From NCBI RefSeq assembly GCF_018294505.1, contig NC_057809.1, forward strand, positions 504,864,506 to 504,928,505: a stretch of DNA of 64,000 nucleotides. The letters are read 5' to 3'. The stretch is from Triticum aestivum. Taxonomy: Eukaryota > Streptophyta > Magnoliopsida > Poales > Poaceae. Below the pieces are notes generated by a model. The model searched no databases, was not told where the DNA came from, and was given only the letters and a program-made list of their open reading frames with translations. The translations under genes were made by a program, and so were the position numbers. Each line of letters starts with the position of its first letter. Within the stretch, counting starts at the first letter, position 1. Shown here piece after piece: positions 33,601 to 44,618 of this stretch.

Positions 33601-34344
33601 TTAGGTCCAGGTTTGGGTTTCTTCTCTTGAGTAGCAACTTGCTTGCTGTTCTTTTTGAAGTTCCCCTTCTTCTTTCCCTTTGCCCTTTTTCTTGAAACTA
33701 GTGGTCTTGTTGACCATCAACACTTGATGCTCCTTCTTGATTTCTACCTCCGCAGCTTTCAGCATTGCGAAGAGCTCGGGAATAGTCTTATTCATCCCTT
33801 GCATATTATAGTTCATCACGAAGCTCTTGTAGCTTGGTGGCAGTGATTGGAGAATTCTGTCAATGACGCAATCATCTGGAAGATTAACTCCCAATTGAAT
33901 CAAGTGATTATTATACCCAGACATTTTGAGTATATGCTCACTGACAGAACTGTTCTCCTCCATCTTGCAGCTATAGAACTTATTGGAGACTTCATATCTC
34001 TCAATCCGGGCATTTGCTTGAAATATTAACTTCAACTCCTGGAACATCTCATATGCTCCATGACGTTCAAAACGTCGTTGAAGTCCCGATTCTAAGCCGT
34101 AAAGCATGGCACACTGAACTATCGAGTAGTCATCAGCTTTGCTCTGCCAGACGTTCATAACATCTGGTGTTGCTCCAGCAGCAGGCCTGGCACCCAGCGG
34201 TGCTTCCAGGACGTAATTCTTCTGTGCAGCAATGAGGATAATCCTCAAGTTATGGACCCAGTCCATGTAATTGCTACCATCATCTTTCAACTTTGCTTTC
34301 TCAAGGAACGCATTAAAATTCAACGGAACAACAGCACGGGCCAT
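33601..34344 (-). pseudogene. gag of element F
   Basis: The ATG at 34344 begins MARAVVPLNFNAFLEKAKL. It has the UBN2/Copia-type Gag motifs GSNYMDWVHNLRI, YEMFQELKLIF and ILQSLPPSYKSFVMNYNM. An extra A in the run near 33680-33685 shifts the frame within a Lys-rich stretch, so the zinc knuckle (33552-33593) is out of frame with the start. The first ~220 codons match the gag of element H. Confidence 0.88.
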
Positions 34345-35562
34345 CTATCTACAATCAAACATAAACAAGCAAGATACTATCAGGTACTAAGTTCATGATA
34401 AATTTAGGTTCAATTAATCATATTACTAAAGAACTCCCACTTAGATAGACATCCCTCTAATCCTCTAAGTGATTACGTGATCCAAATCAACTAAACCATG
34501 TCCGATCATCACGTGAGATGGAGTAGTTTCATTGGTGAACATCACTATGTTGATCATATCTACTATATGATTCATGCTCGACCTTTCGGTCTCCGTGTTC
34601 CGAGGCCATATCTGTATATGCTTGGCTCGTCAAGTATAACCTGAGTATTCCGCGTGTGCAACTGTTTTGCACCCGTTGTATTTGAACGTAGAGCCTATCA
34701 CACCCGATCATCACGTGGTGTCTCAGCACGAAGAACTTTCGCAACGGTGCATACTCAGGGAGAACACTTCTTGATAATTAGTGAGAGATCATCTTAAAAT
34801 GCTACCGTCAATCAAAGCAAGATAAGATGCATAAAAGATAAACATCACATGCAATCAATATAAGTGATATGATATGGCCATCATCATCTTGTGCTTGTGA
34901 TCTCCATCTTCGAAGCACCGTCATGATCACCATCGTCACCGGCGCGACACCTTGATCATCCATCGTAGCATCGTTGTCGTCTCGCCAATCTTATGCTTCC
35001 ACGACTATCGCTACCGCTTAGTGATAAAGTAAAGCATTACAGCGCAATTGCATTGCATACAATAAAGCGACAACCATATGGCTCCTGCCAGTTGCCGATA
35101 ACTTGGTTACAAAACATGATCATCTCATACAATAAAATTTAGCATCATGTCTTGACCATATCACATCACAACATGCCCTGCAAAAACAAGTTAGATGTTC
35201 TCTACTTTGTTATTACAAGTTTTACGTGGCTGCTACGGGCTTAAGCAAGAACCAATCTTACCTACGCATCAAAACCACAACGATAGTTTGTCAATTGGTG
35301 ATGTTTTAACCTTCGCAAGGACCGAGCGTATCCACACTCGGTTCAACTAAAGTTGGAGAAACTGACACCCGCTAGCCACCTTTGTGCAAAGCACGTCGGG
35401 AGAACCGGTCTCGCGTAAGCGTACGCGTAATGTCGGTCCGGGCCGCTTCGTCCAACAATACCGCCGAACCAAAGTATGACATGCTAGTATGCAGTATGAC
35501 TTATATCGCCCACAACTCACTTGTGTTCTACTCGTGCATATAACATCAACACATAAAACCTA
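34345..35562 (-). other. 5' leader of element F
   Basis: 1.2 kb between primer site and gag, without a supported gene. It is homologous to the leader of element H (55377-56617). In Copia elements such leaders carry packaging and translation signals; I cannot point to a specific one. Confidence 0.6.
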
Positions 35563-35575
35563 GGCTCGGATGCCA
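35563..35575 (-). other. Primer binding site of element F (tRNA-iMet type)
   Basis: The minus strand reads TGGCATCCGAGCC one base after the LTR; the canonical plant site is TGGTATCAGAGCC (two changes). Confidence 0.75.
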
Positions 35576-35576
35576 C

Positions 35577-37286
35577 TGTTGGGGAACATAGTAATTTCAA
35601 AAAAATTCCTACGCACACACAAGATCATGGTGATGCATAGCAACGAGAGGGGAGAGTATTGTCTACGTACCCTCGTAGACCGGCAACGAAAGTGTTGACG
35701 CAACATAGAGGAAGTAGTCGTACGTCTTCCCGATCCAACCGATCCAAGCACCGAACGTACGGCACCTCCGAGTTCTAGCACACGTTCAGCTCGATGATGA
35801 TCCCCGGACTCCAATCCAGCAAAGTGTCGGGGAAGAGTTCTGTCAGCACGATGGCGTGGTGACGATCTTGATGTTCAACTGTCGCAGGGCTTCGCCTAAG
35901 CACCACTACAATATTATCGAGGATTATGGTGGAAGGGGGCACCGCACACAGCTAAGAAAACGATCACATGGATCAACTTGTGTGTATAGGGGTGTCCCCT
36001 GCCCCCGTATATAAAGGAGCAAGGGGAGGAGGTCGGCCGGCCCTATGGCGCGCAAAGGAGGAGTCCTCCTAGTAGGAGTAGGACTCCTACTAGGAGGGGG
36101 AAGGAAGTAGGGAGGGAGAAGGAAAGGGGGGAGCCGCCCCCCCTCTCCTAGTCCAATTCGGACCAGGGCGAGGAGGCGCGCGACCCACCCTGGCAGCCCC
36201 TATTTCTCTCCACTAAGGCCCATATGGCCCATTACTTCTCCCAGGGGGTTCCGGTAACCCTCCGGCTCTCCGGTTTTCTCCGAAATCACCCAGAACACTT
36301 CGGTGTCCGAATATAGCCGTCCAATATATTAATCTTTATGTCTCGAACATTTCGAGACTCCTCGTTATGTCCGTGATCACATCCGGGACTCCAAACTAAC
36401 TTCGGTACATCAAAAACCCATAAACTCGTATAACTGTCATCGAAACCTTAAGCGTGCGGACCCTACGGGTTCGAGAACAATGTAGACATGACCGAGACAT
36501 GTCTCCGGTCAATAACTAATAGCGGAACCTGGATGCTCATATTGGCTCCCACATATTCTACGAAGATCTTTATCGGTCAGACCGCATAACAACATGCGTT
36601 GTTCCCTTTGTCATCGGTATGTTACTTGCCCGAGATTCGATCGTCGGTATCTCAATACCTAGTTCAATCTCGTTTCCGGCAAGTCTCTTTACTCATTTCG
36701 TAATACATCATCTCGCAACTAACTTATTAGTTGCAATGCTTGCAAGGCTTATGTGATGTGCATTACCGAGAGGGCCCAGAGATACCTCTCCGACAATCGG
36801 AGTGACAAATCCTAATCTCGAAATACGCCAACCCAACATTTACCTTTGGAGACACCTATAGAGCTCCTTTATAATCACCCAGTTACGTTGTGACTTTGGT
36901 AGCACACAAAGTGTTCCTCCAGCAAACGGGAGTTGCATAATCTCATAGTCATAGGAACATGTATAAGTCATGAAGAAAGCAATAGCAACATACTAAACGA
37001 TCGGGTGCTAAGCTAATGGAATGGGTCATGTCAATCACATCATTCTCCTAATAATGTGATCCCGATAATCAAATGACAACACATGTCTATGGTTAGGAAA
37101 CATAACCATCTTTGATTAACGAGCTAGTCAAGTAGAGGCATACTAGTGACGTTTAGTTTGTCTATGTATTCACACAAGTATTATGTTTCCGGATAATACA
37201 ATTCTAGCATGAATAATAAACATTTATCATGATATAAGGAAATAAAATAATAACATTATTATTGCCTCTAGGGCATATTTCCTTCA
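35577..37286 (-). repeat. 5' LTR of element F
   Basis: 1710 bp, same termini as the 3' LTR. The TATA region is at 36006-36015 (minus) and the hairpin at 36065-36097. Confidence 0.95.
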
Positions 37287-37319
37287 CGCCGGACCTCCGC
37301 TCGAGCTCGATCTGCCACC

Positions 37320-40300
37320 ATGGGGAAGGATAAGACGGCGGCGCTGGAACGCGCGAAGAAGGCGACCGCAAAGGCGAAGGGCAAGCGAACCAGCCGGGGC
37401 GGATCCTCGTCGAGGTCCGGCCTGCCGGCGGGCTAGATCCAGGGCGACTGGATCCGCTCGGCAATCACGCAGGACGACCTCGATGACCTGGTGGAGGGCG
37501 GATTGATCCCCCACAAGTAGGCTCGGCTCCCGGGGGACGAAACTGAGCCGCAGCCTAGAGAGGGTGAGTGTGTCCTCCTAGCAACCCACGTAGATCGCGG
37601 ATTCTCGCTACCTCCCCACCCTTTCTTCCGGGGTTTTTTGAACTTCTTTGGGGCTCAGCTCCACCATTTCACTCCGAACACCATAGTCTATCTGGCCGCT
37701 TTCGTGTCCATGTGCGAAAACTTCTTGGGCTGTCGACCACACTGGGGGCTTTTCAAACACATCTTCACTTGCCGTTCCCAGTCGGTCAAAAAGGCCAAGT
37801 CGAGTGACGAGAGGACGCGGGTGATCCAGATGTGCGGTGGTCTGGGGATCCAGATGAGGAGCAAGAGTACTTTCCCAGCGATGATCCTTCCTGACTCGGT
37901 CCGGGGCTGCAGTCGACTTGGTTTTACTGCAAGGATCAGCCAACCCCTGGCCAGTCGACTGGACTTCCTCCTTTCTCCTTGGCTCGAGTGGAGAAGCCTG
38001 CTCCCCTGAAGGTAGTTCCAGAAGAGAATGCGCAGGTCAAGGAGCTGGTCGAACGGGTCATCCAGCTTGTCCGCGACGGAGTAACCGGGATGGATCTGCT
38101 GGAGGTCTTTCTTGGTCGACGCATCCAACCTCTTCAGGCGCGCGATCATCCGATGTGGATGTACTCTGGGCTCGAAGATACCACTCGGATCCACCTGGAG
38201 GAGGTCAGCGAGGATATCTTGGAGAACTGGTTGAGGGGAATCACTGGCAACAAAGACAACCCTCGGGGATCTAGGAGGGTGATTCCATTCAACAACTCAC
38301 GCCAGCCAGAGCAGATATATTTCTGTTTTATCAAGTATCTTTCTGATTCACCACGTGATGTCCCGTTTGTGGTCGACTGAATGTCTTTTGATTGTTATCC
38401 TTTCAGGCCCTCATTGAAATGTACTCGATGCCCAACGAAGTGCAGGACCCCGGCGCTGAAGAAGAAGGGAGCGGGGGCGAGAGCGGCGAGGAGCATTCGG
38501 AAGCCGAGGAGGACGAGGAGAGCGATGAGTCGACCGATGAGGAAGAAGTCGACTCGCCTCCTCGCAGGGAGAGGAGGTCCAAGCACACTCATGACCCGGC
38601 ACGCGCTCCAGACTTGGTGGCTGCGCTGATCGGGCAATCCTCGAAGCGCCCCATGACGTCTTCCCCGACGCCGACTGAGAAGCCTCCAAAGCAATCCAAG
38701 GTCTCCCCGCTTCCAGCGCCGAAAGTGCCGAAAGCCATCTCTTCCAAACCGCCCAAAGCTTTGCCTCGGATCAAAGTGACCGTTCCTACTATCTCCGGGT
38801 AACCATCTGACTTGTCCTTTATGTGGATTCAATTAACTGGGTGTAACCGATTGAATGTGGGCCTTTGCAGTGCTGCTACGTCAGGGACCTCTTCATACCA
38901 GTACCCGGAATGAGGAAATGGAGGATGCGGTGACCTCTAACCCAGGTATGAACTCTTGCGATTTCGATTCTTGATCCTTTTAGGGTCGAGTGGTTCACTT
39001 GGGGTCGAATGTTCTGTCTTGCAGCTCCACCCAACATCATTGACCTTCCGGATGACGACGAAGATGTGGCTCCTAAGCCTAGGAAGAGCAAGAAGGTAAT
39101 AGCTGGCAGGGTGGCTCGGCAGGAACCAACTGCAACACCTCTCGTCTGTCAAGCTGAAGATGCGGGCAGGGCCGCTGTGACGTTCACTGCACCCTTGCCG
39201 AGTGGGCACCCCACGCGGTCGACCACGCCTGTGGTTCCTTCAACTATCCAACTCCACACCACGGAGCCTCAAGAAGCTGCACCTGGGTCATCTGCACATT
39301 TTTTCACCAGCTACCCCGTCCCAGACAACCAGTCGGAAGCGGCTGTGGAAGCCATCCGACAGGCTGATATGATGATGGAGCGGGTGAAGATAGTGCACGA
39401 GAGCAGTCAAGCTGCCTACGACGCTAGTGCCGCTCTTCGGGCCAACGTCGAGGTGAGTAGACTTTTCGACTGTTTTTGTTCTCGAAAAATCTTCTTCTGC
39501 ACAATCTCCTGTTGTTCGCATTGAATTAGAGCACCCACTGGGTGTTGCTGTCATTTTTGGTAGTTTCGCTCTTCCACTCGGTCTGGGCGAGTCGGATCCG
39601 AACCGGTGGGGGCACGCCAAGTGCACCCACTGGGTGTAGTCCCCGAGACCGCGGTCGACTGCTGGCAGTCGACTGTGGTCCGAGTTCTTCTTTTCTTGAC
39701 GGCGCAGTTGTTCTTTCTCTCTCTCTTTTTTACTCCTTGCACTCGACTCCGGCGGGCCGGGCGAGTGGGATCAGAACCGGTGGGGGCACGCCAAGTGCAC
39801 CCACTAGGTGTAGTCCCCGAGACCGCAGTCGACTGCTGGCAGTTGACTGGGGTCTGAACAGCTTGTTGTCCACTTCTTTAGGTTTTATTCATTTGGAAAT
39901 GAACTGCTTTCGAACCTATCGATTGACCTGTCTCTTGCCTCCTGCAGAAGTCTTGTACTCTTATCTCCAAGTTTGCCGAACTCGAAGAGAAGCAGAGGCA
40001 ACTCAACTGACTTGGAATTGGCTCAGCAAAATCTGAAAAAAGCTCAAGACGAGGCCGCTGGTATGGAAGGTAACTGATTGCCGACTGAATTTCAATATAT
40101 CTCTTTGATCTCTTTTTTGATTTGATTATTTCTTTTGCTGAGAAAATGAAGTTGGCTCTGGACAAGAAGGACTCGGACCTCGCCGCCGCGAAAAAATCAG
40201 CCCAAGACAAAACCGATCTCGCAGAGAAGAAGCTTGCTTCAGTTGGAACGCTTGAAGGAGAGGTGACTATACTAACATCTTGTCTTAATGAAGCTAACCG

Positions 40301-40990
40301 CGAAGTGACCAGCCTGAAGAAGGATAAGGTCGCCCTGAACGAAAAGTTGGAGTCTGCGATCCGCAAGAGGAACGACACAGAAGCTTATCTGAGGACCCTC
40401 GCCAAGAAGTTGTATCTCGTGCTGGGAGGTATTTCTTTTAATCCGACTGTGTTGATGTTTGCCATCAGATTTTGCTCGGTTGATTGAACTGACTCTTGGC
40501 TGCAGAACTTTGTCAAGACTTTGACGAAGAAACTGGGAGGGTCGAGACGGGTCTGGACCCTATCGCTTCCCCGGTCTGCGACGAAACTGCGATGAACGTG
40601 CTCTGACTGGAGTCCCGTATCGCCAATGCCACAAGCTACCTCGCACGCCTGAAGGAGGTTGTCTCTCGAATCGACTCGACGCTTTGGCGGGAGGCGACGC
40701 TTCAGAATGATCTGGAATCTCTGATGACTCAACTGAACGAGATCCCTGACCGAGTGCAAGAATGGAAGAAATCCTCTGCCCGGTGTGGTGCTGACATGGC
40801 GCTGTCCCTGGTGCGAGTCCATTGCAAGGAGGTTCATGAAGACAAGCTGGATGCGATCAAAGTCGCTAACACCAAAAAGCACAACTTCCAGTCCTTCATG
40901 GAGACTTTCATTGTTGCCGCCACTCGGATCGCTGATGGTATCGATATGGACTCATTCATGGAGCCTACCAGTCCTCCTCCAGCTGAGTGA
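37320..40990 (+). pseudogene. Decayed multi-exon antisense gene of element D (Transposase_28-like)
   Basis: Probable exons: 37320-about 38370, 38407-38798, 38871-38945, 39025-39452, 39947-about 40069, about 40143-40428 and 40506-40990. Most junctions are GT-AG in compatible phase; the exon 1 donor and the exon 5/6 junction are unclear. Exon 1 starts MGKDKTAALERAKK and has the domain shared with the C gene (ECVLLATHVDRGF, YLAAFVSMCENFLG). Exon 2 is acidic then Lys/Pro/Ser-rich, exon 6 is coiled coil, and exon 7 ends EPTSPPPAE and has IPDRVQEWKKSSARCG, matching the C gene. Lesions: TAG at 37434 and 37518, a one-base frameshift near 37908, frame damage in exons 3 and 5, and a TGA in exon 7 near 40604. 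F separates its promoter from its ATG. Function unknown. Confidence 0.75.
39585..39855 (+). repeat. 174-bp spaced duplication with GTCGACTGC palindrome
   Basis: Two ~95-bp copies start at 39585 and 39759 inside the large intron of the antisense gene of D. Each includes GGTGGGGGCACGCCAAGTGC and ends with an inverted repeat; in the first copy GTCGACTGC-TG-GCAGTCGAC (39654-39673) is perfect, and the second has one mismatch. Confidence 0.8.
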
Positions 40991-41183
40991 ACAATCTTAT
41001 GAAAATTGGATACGCTTTAAATTTGCCTCGGAATGCCGAGTGGTTTCTGTAACCGTTAAACTCCTTCGGGCTTGGTGCCCAAGTACTTTTGATTCGCTGC
41101 TTGGAACCTTCTAGTATTTATCTGAATTTAGTTTATCTCCGAATGTGCTTGTGTTTGCCTTCGGATGGACTTTGCTTGCTGCA

Positions 41184-41375
41184 CCTCTTCGTCCTTGCGG
41201 ATAGGGATGGAGCGGACATTGTATTTGTGCTGCAACTCCGAAGGAGAAGGTGGCAGTCGACCTACACCTCGTCGTCCTTGCGGATAGGGATGGAGCGGAC
41301 GTTGTATTAGTGCCGCAGCTCCGAAGAAGAAGGTTGCAGTCGACCTGCACCTCGTCGTCCTTGCGAATAGGGATG
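41184..41375 (+). repeat. 83-bp tandem repeat, about 2.3 copies
   Basis: Units starting CCTCKTCGTCCTTGCGGATA begin at 41184, 41267 and 41350, an 83-bp period. They lie in the spacer between the antisense gene and the integrase end of D. Confidence 0.85.
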
Positions 41376-41380
41376 GGTCT

Positions 41381-42690
41381 CAAACTTAGGCGAGTACTGG
41401 ACTGCAGCTAAGCCCCCGAGTGGGAGGATTGCTCTCCACTCGGTAGGATTTTTCCAAACTTAGGCGAGATCTGGACTGCCGTTAAGCCTCTTAGTGAGAG
41501 AACTTAGGCGAGTGCTCGACTGCAGCTAAGCCCCCGAGTGGGCGGACTGCTCTCCACTCGATAGGATTTTTTCAAACTTAGGCAAGTGCTGGACTGCCGT
41601 TAAGCCTCTTAGTGAGAGAACTTAGGTGAGTGCTCGACTACAGCTAAGCCCCCGAGTGGGAGGACTGCTCTCCGCTCGGTAGGATTTTTTCAAACTTANN
41701 NNNNNNNNNNNNNNNNNNNNNNNNNNNNNNNNNNNNNNNNNNNNNNNNNNNNNNNNNNNNNNNNNNNNNNNNNNNNNNNNNNNNNNNNNNNNNNNNNNNN
41801 NNNNNNNNNNNNNNNNNNNNNNNNNNNNNNNNNNNNNNNNNNNNNNNNNNNNNNNNNNNNNNNNNNNNNNNNNNNNNNNNNNNNNNNNNNNNNNNNNNNN
41901 NNNNNNNNNNNNNNNNNNNNNNNNNNNNNNNNNNNNNNNNNNNNNNNNNNNNNNNNNNNNNNNNNNNNNNNNNNNNNNNNNNNNNNNNNNNNNNNNNNNN
42001 NNNNNNNNNNNNNNNNNNNNNNNNNNNNNNNNNNNNNNNNNNNNNNNNNNNNNNNNNNNNNNNNNNNNNNNNNNNNNNNNNNNNNNNNNNNNNNNNNNNN
42101 NNNNNNNNNNNNNNNNNNNNNNNNNNNNNNNNNNNNNNNNNNNNNNNNNNNNNNNNNNNNNNNNNNNNNNNNNNNNNNNNNNNNNNNNNNNNNNNNNNNN
42201 NNNNNNNNNNNNNNNNNNNNNNNNNNNNNNNNNNNNNNNNNNNNNNNNNNNNNNNNNNNNNNNNNNNNNNNNNNNNNNNNNNNNNNNNNNNNNNNNNNNN
42301 NNNNNNNNNNNNNNNNNNNNNNNNNNNNNNNNNNNNNNNNNNNNNNTGGACTGCCGTTAAGCCTCTTAGTGAGAGAACTTAGGTGAGTGCTCGACTACAG
42401 CTAAGCCCCCGAGTGGGAGGACTGCTCTCCACTCAGTGGGATTTTTTCAAACTTAGGCGAGTGCTGGACTGTCATTAAGCCTCTTAGTGAGGGAACTTAG
42501 GCGAGTGCTCGACTGCAGCTAAGCCCCCGAGTGGGAGGATTGCTCTCCACTCGGTAGGATTTTTCCAAACTTAGGCGAGCGTTGGACTGCCGTTAAGCCT
42601 CTTAGTGAGAGAACTTAGGCGAGTGCTCGACTGCAGCTAAGCCCCCGAGTGGAAGGATTGCTCTTCACTCGGTAGGATTTTTTCGAACTT
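41381..42690 (+). repeat. 118-bp tandem repeat array of element D
   Basis: The marker CAAACTTAGG recurs at 41455, 41573 and 41691, then after the gap at 42448, 42566 and (as CGAACTTAGG) 42684, each 118 bp apart. Each unit has two diverged halves sharing ACTTAGGCGAGTGCT and AGCCCCCGAGTGG/AAGCCTCTTAGTGA. The unassembled gap 41699-42346 lies inside the array. Confidence 0.9.
41699..42346. other. Assembly gap (648 N)
   Basis: A run of N within the 118-bp array. The unit markers on either side (41691 and 42448) are 757 bp apart, which is not a multiple of 118, so the gap size is probably wrong. Confidence 0.95.
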
Positions 42691-42840
42691 AGGTAGAACG
42701 GATTTGCGACTAAGCCCACCCACTGGGGGATTTCAGGAGTAAGTAAGAACAACACAATCGAATGAGAGAACCATAAGCTCTTGTCTTTGATAAACGAATT
42801 ACAAAAGGTGTTGCTTATTACATTTTATTCGAACGAGTGT

Positions 42841-43947
42841 TTAAGTATAAAATGGGCGGAGCAGCTCCGCGTTCCAAGCCCGTGGCTCGTCTTTCTGATG
42901 CTCGATACTATAAAGATGGTATGCTCCATTGTGGAGAACTTTGGTGACGATGAAGGGGCCTTCCCAAGTTGGAGCAAGCTTGTGTGGTTTCTGCTGATCC
43001 ATTCGAAGAACCAAGTCTCCTTCTTGAAAGGCCCGACCCCTCACATTCCTGGCGTGGAATCGACGCAAATCTTGCTGATAAATGGTCGAGCGGATCAAGG
43101 CCATCTCTCTTTCATCCTCTAAGAGATCGACTGAATCTTGCCGGGCCTGCTCTGCTTCTGCTTCGGAGAAGAGTTCAACTCGGGGTGCATTGTGGAGCAA
43201 GTCACTTGGCAGAACAACTTCGGCTCCGTAGACTAAGAAGAAAGGAGTTCTTCCAGTCGACCGATTAGGAGTTGTCCTTAAACCCCACAGAACTGACGGA
43301 AGTTCATCAACCCAAGCACCTGCTGCGTGTTTGAGATCACGCATCAGTCGGGGCTTCAGTCCTTTGAGAATTAAGCCATTGGCTCTTTCTGCTTGTCCGT
43401 TCGACTGCGGGTGAGCAACAGAAGCATAGTCGACTCGAGTGCCCTGAGAGGCGCAGAAAATTTTGAACTCATCGGAATCGAAGTTCGATCCGTTGTCCGT
43501 GATGATGTTGTGTGGGACTCCATATCGGAACATCAATTCTCTGATAAAACTGACAGCGGTGCTAGCGTCAAGGTTCTTGATGGGTTTGGCTTCGATCCAT
43601 TTGGTAAACTTGTCGACTGCAACGAGCACGTGAGTGAAGCCGCTTCTGCCGGTCCTCAGCGGTCCAACCATATCCAGTCCCCAAACAGCGAAGGGACGGA
43701 CGAGGGGGATGGTCTTCAGGGCTGACGCTGGCTTGTGAGACATATCGGAGTAAAATTGACAGCCTTCACATTTGTCGACTATATCTTTCGCCATCTCATT
43801 TGCTCGTGGCCAATAGAATCCAGCTCGGTATGCTTCAGCCATGATGGCCCGAGAGGACGCATGGTGACCACAGGTCCCTGAGTGGATGTCATTGAGGATC
43901 ATTCGACCTTCTTCTGGTGTTATGCACTTCTGACCGACTCCAGTCAC
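42841..43947 (-). pseudogene. Integrase of element D
   Basis: An uninterrupted 368-codon stretch. The HHCC zinc finger is HSGTCGHHASS...CEGCQFY. The core has WGLDMVGPL, ITDNGSNF and SNGQAERANG (D,D,E). The C-terminus has GDLVLRMDQQKPHKL and ends AELLRPFYT. It continues the RNase H frame through a TAG (about 43959) where a Glu codon is expected. It is collinear with the integrase of element C. By itself it appears structurally complete. Confidence 0.88.
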
Positions 43948-43962
43948 ACTTTCTCTGAACAG

Positions 43963-44615
43963 CTACCCTCTTATCACAGTAAAAGCTTTAGATCGGCGGA
44001 CGATCTGTCGAGCTTCTTCTTCATCCTCTGGGAGCTCTTTCCTGAGGATGTACGCAATGTAGGGCACTATCCAGTCGGGAGTAATGGCCAGAACCTCCAT
44101 GATTAGGTCGACCACAGCTGGGACCTCGACTTCAGTCGGATCCGTGGCGCTCTTGGGTTGTGGGGGCTCTTCAATGAAAGGGTCTTCCTGAACTGTCGGC
44201 GTGTGAATATGCTCCAAGAACACATTGCTGGGAATGGCCTCCCTCTTGGAACCTATCTTTGCCAATTCATCGGCTGCTTGATTTTTCAATCGGGGGATGT
44301 GGTGGAGTTCTAACCCCTCGAACTTCTTCTCAAGCTTTCTCACCGTGTTGCAGTAACCAGTCATGGCTGGGCTTCTGACGTCCCACTCCTTCATCACTTG
44401 ATTAACTACCAAATCTGAGTCGCCATAGACCATGAGGCGACGGACGCCGAGTGAGATGGCCATGCGCAACCCATACAGGAGTGCTTCATCTCTGCTTCAT
44501 TGTTGGAGGAATCAAAGTGAATCTGGAGGACATATCTGAGCTTGTCCCCTCGGGGGGATACCAGAACTACTCCAGCACCAGAACCGTTCAATATCTTGGA
44601 TCCGTCAAAGAACAT
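43963..44615 (-). pseudogene. Second (archaeal-type) RNase H of element D
   Basis: MFFDGSKILNGSGAGVVL...NNEAE is followed, after one missing base near 44490, by the frame with RMAISLGVRRLMVYGDSDLV and KNQAADELAKIG. It carries the D (FFDGS), E, D (GDSD) and D (AADEL) pattern and so keeps the first Asp that element C has lost. This extra RNase H is typical of Tat-lineage elements. Confidence 0.8.
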
Positions 44616-44618
44616 GGT

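Larger units (their letters stand above)
28614..37286 (-). mobile_element. Element F: complete Copia retrotransposon (Angela/BARE-like)
   Basis: Two LTRs (28614-30326 and 35577-37286) and a perfect target duplication CGCCG (28609-28613 and 37287-37291). In minus orientation: 5' LTR, tRNA-iMet-type primer site, leader, gag, protease, integrase, RT, RNase H, purine tract, 3' LTR. Integrase precedes RT, the Copia order. Coding is broken by four one-base indels. It is inserted in the 5' UTR of the antisense gene of D. Confidence 0.95.
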
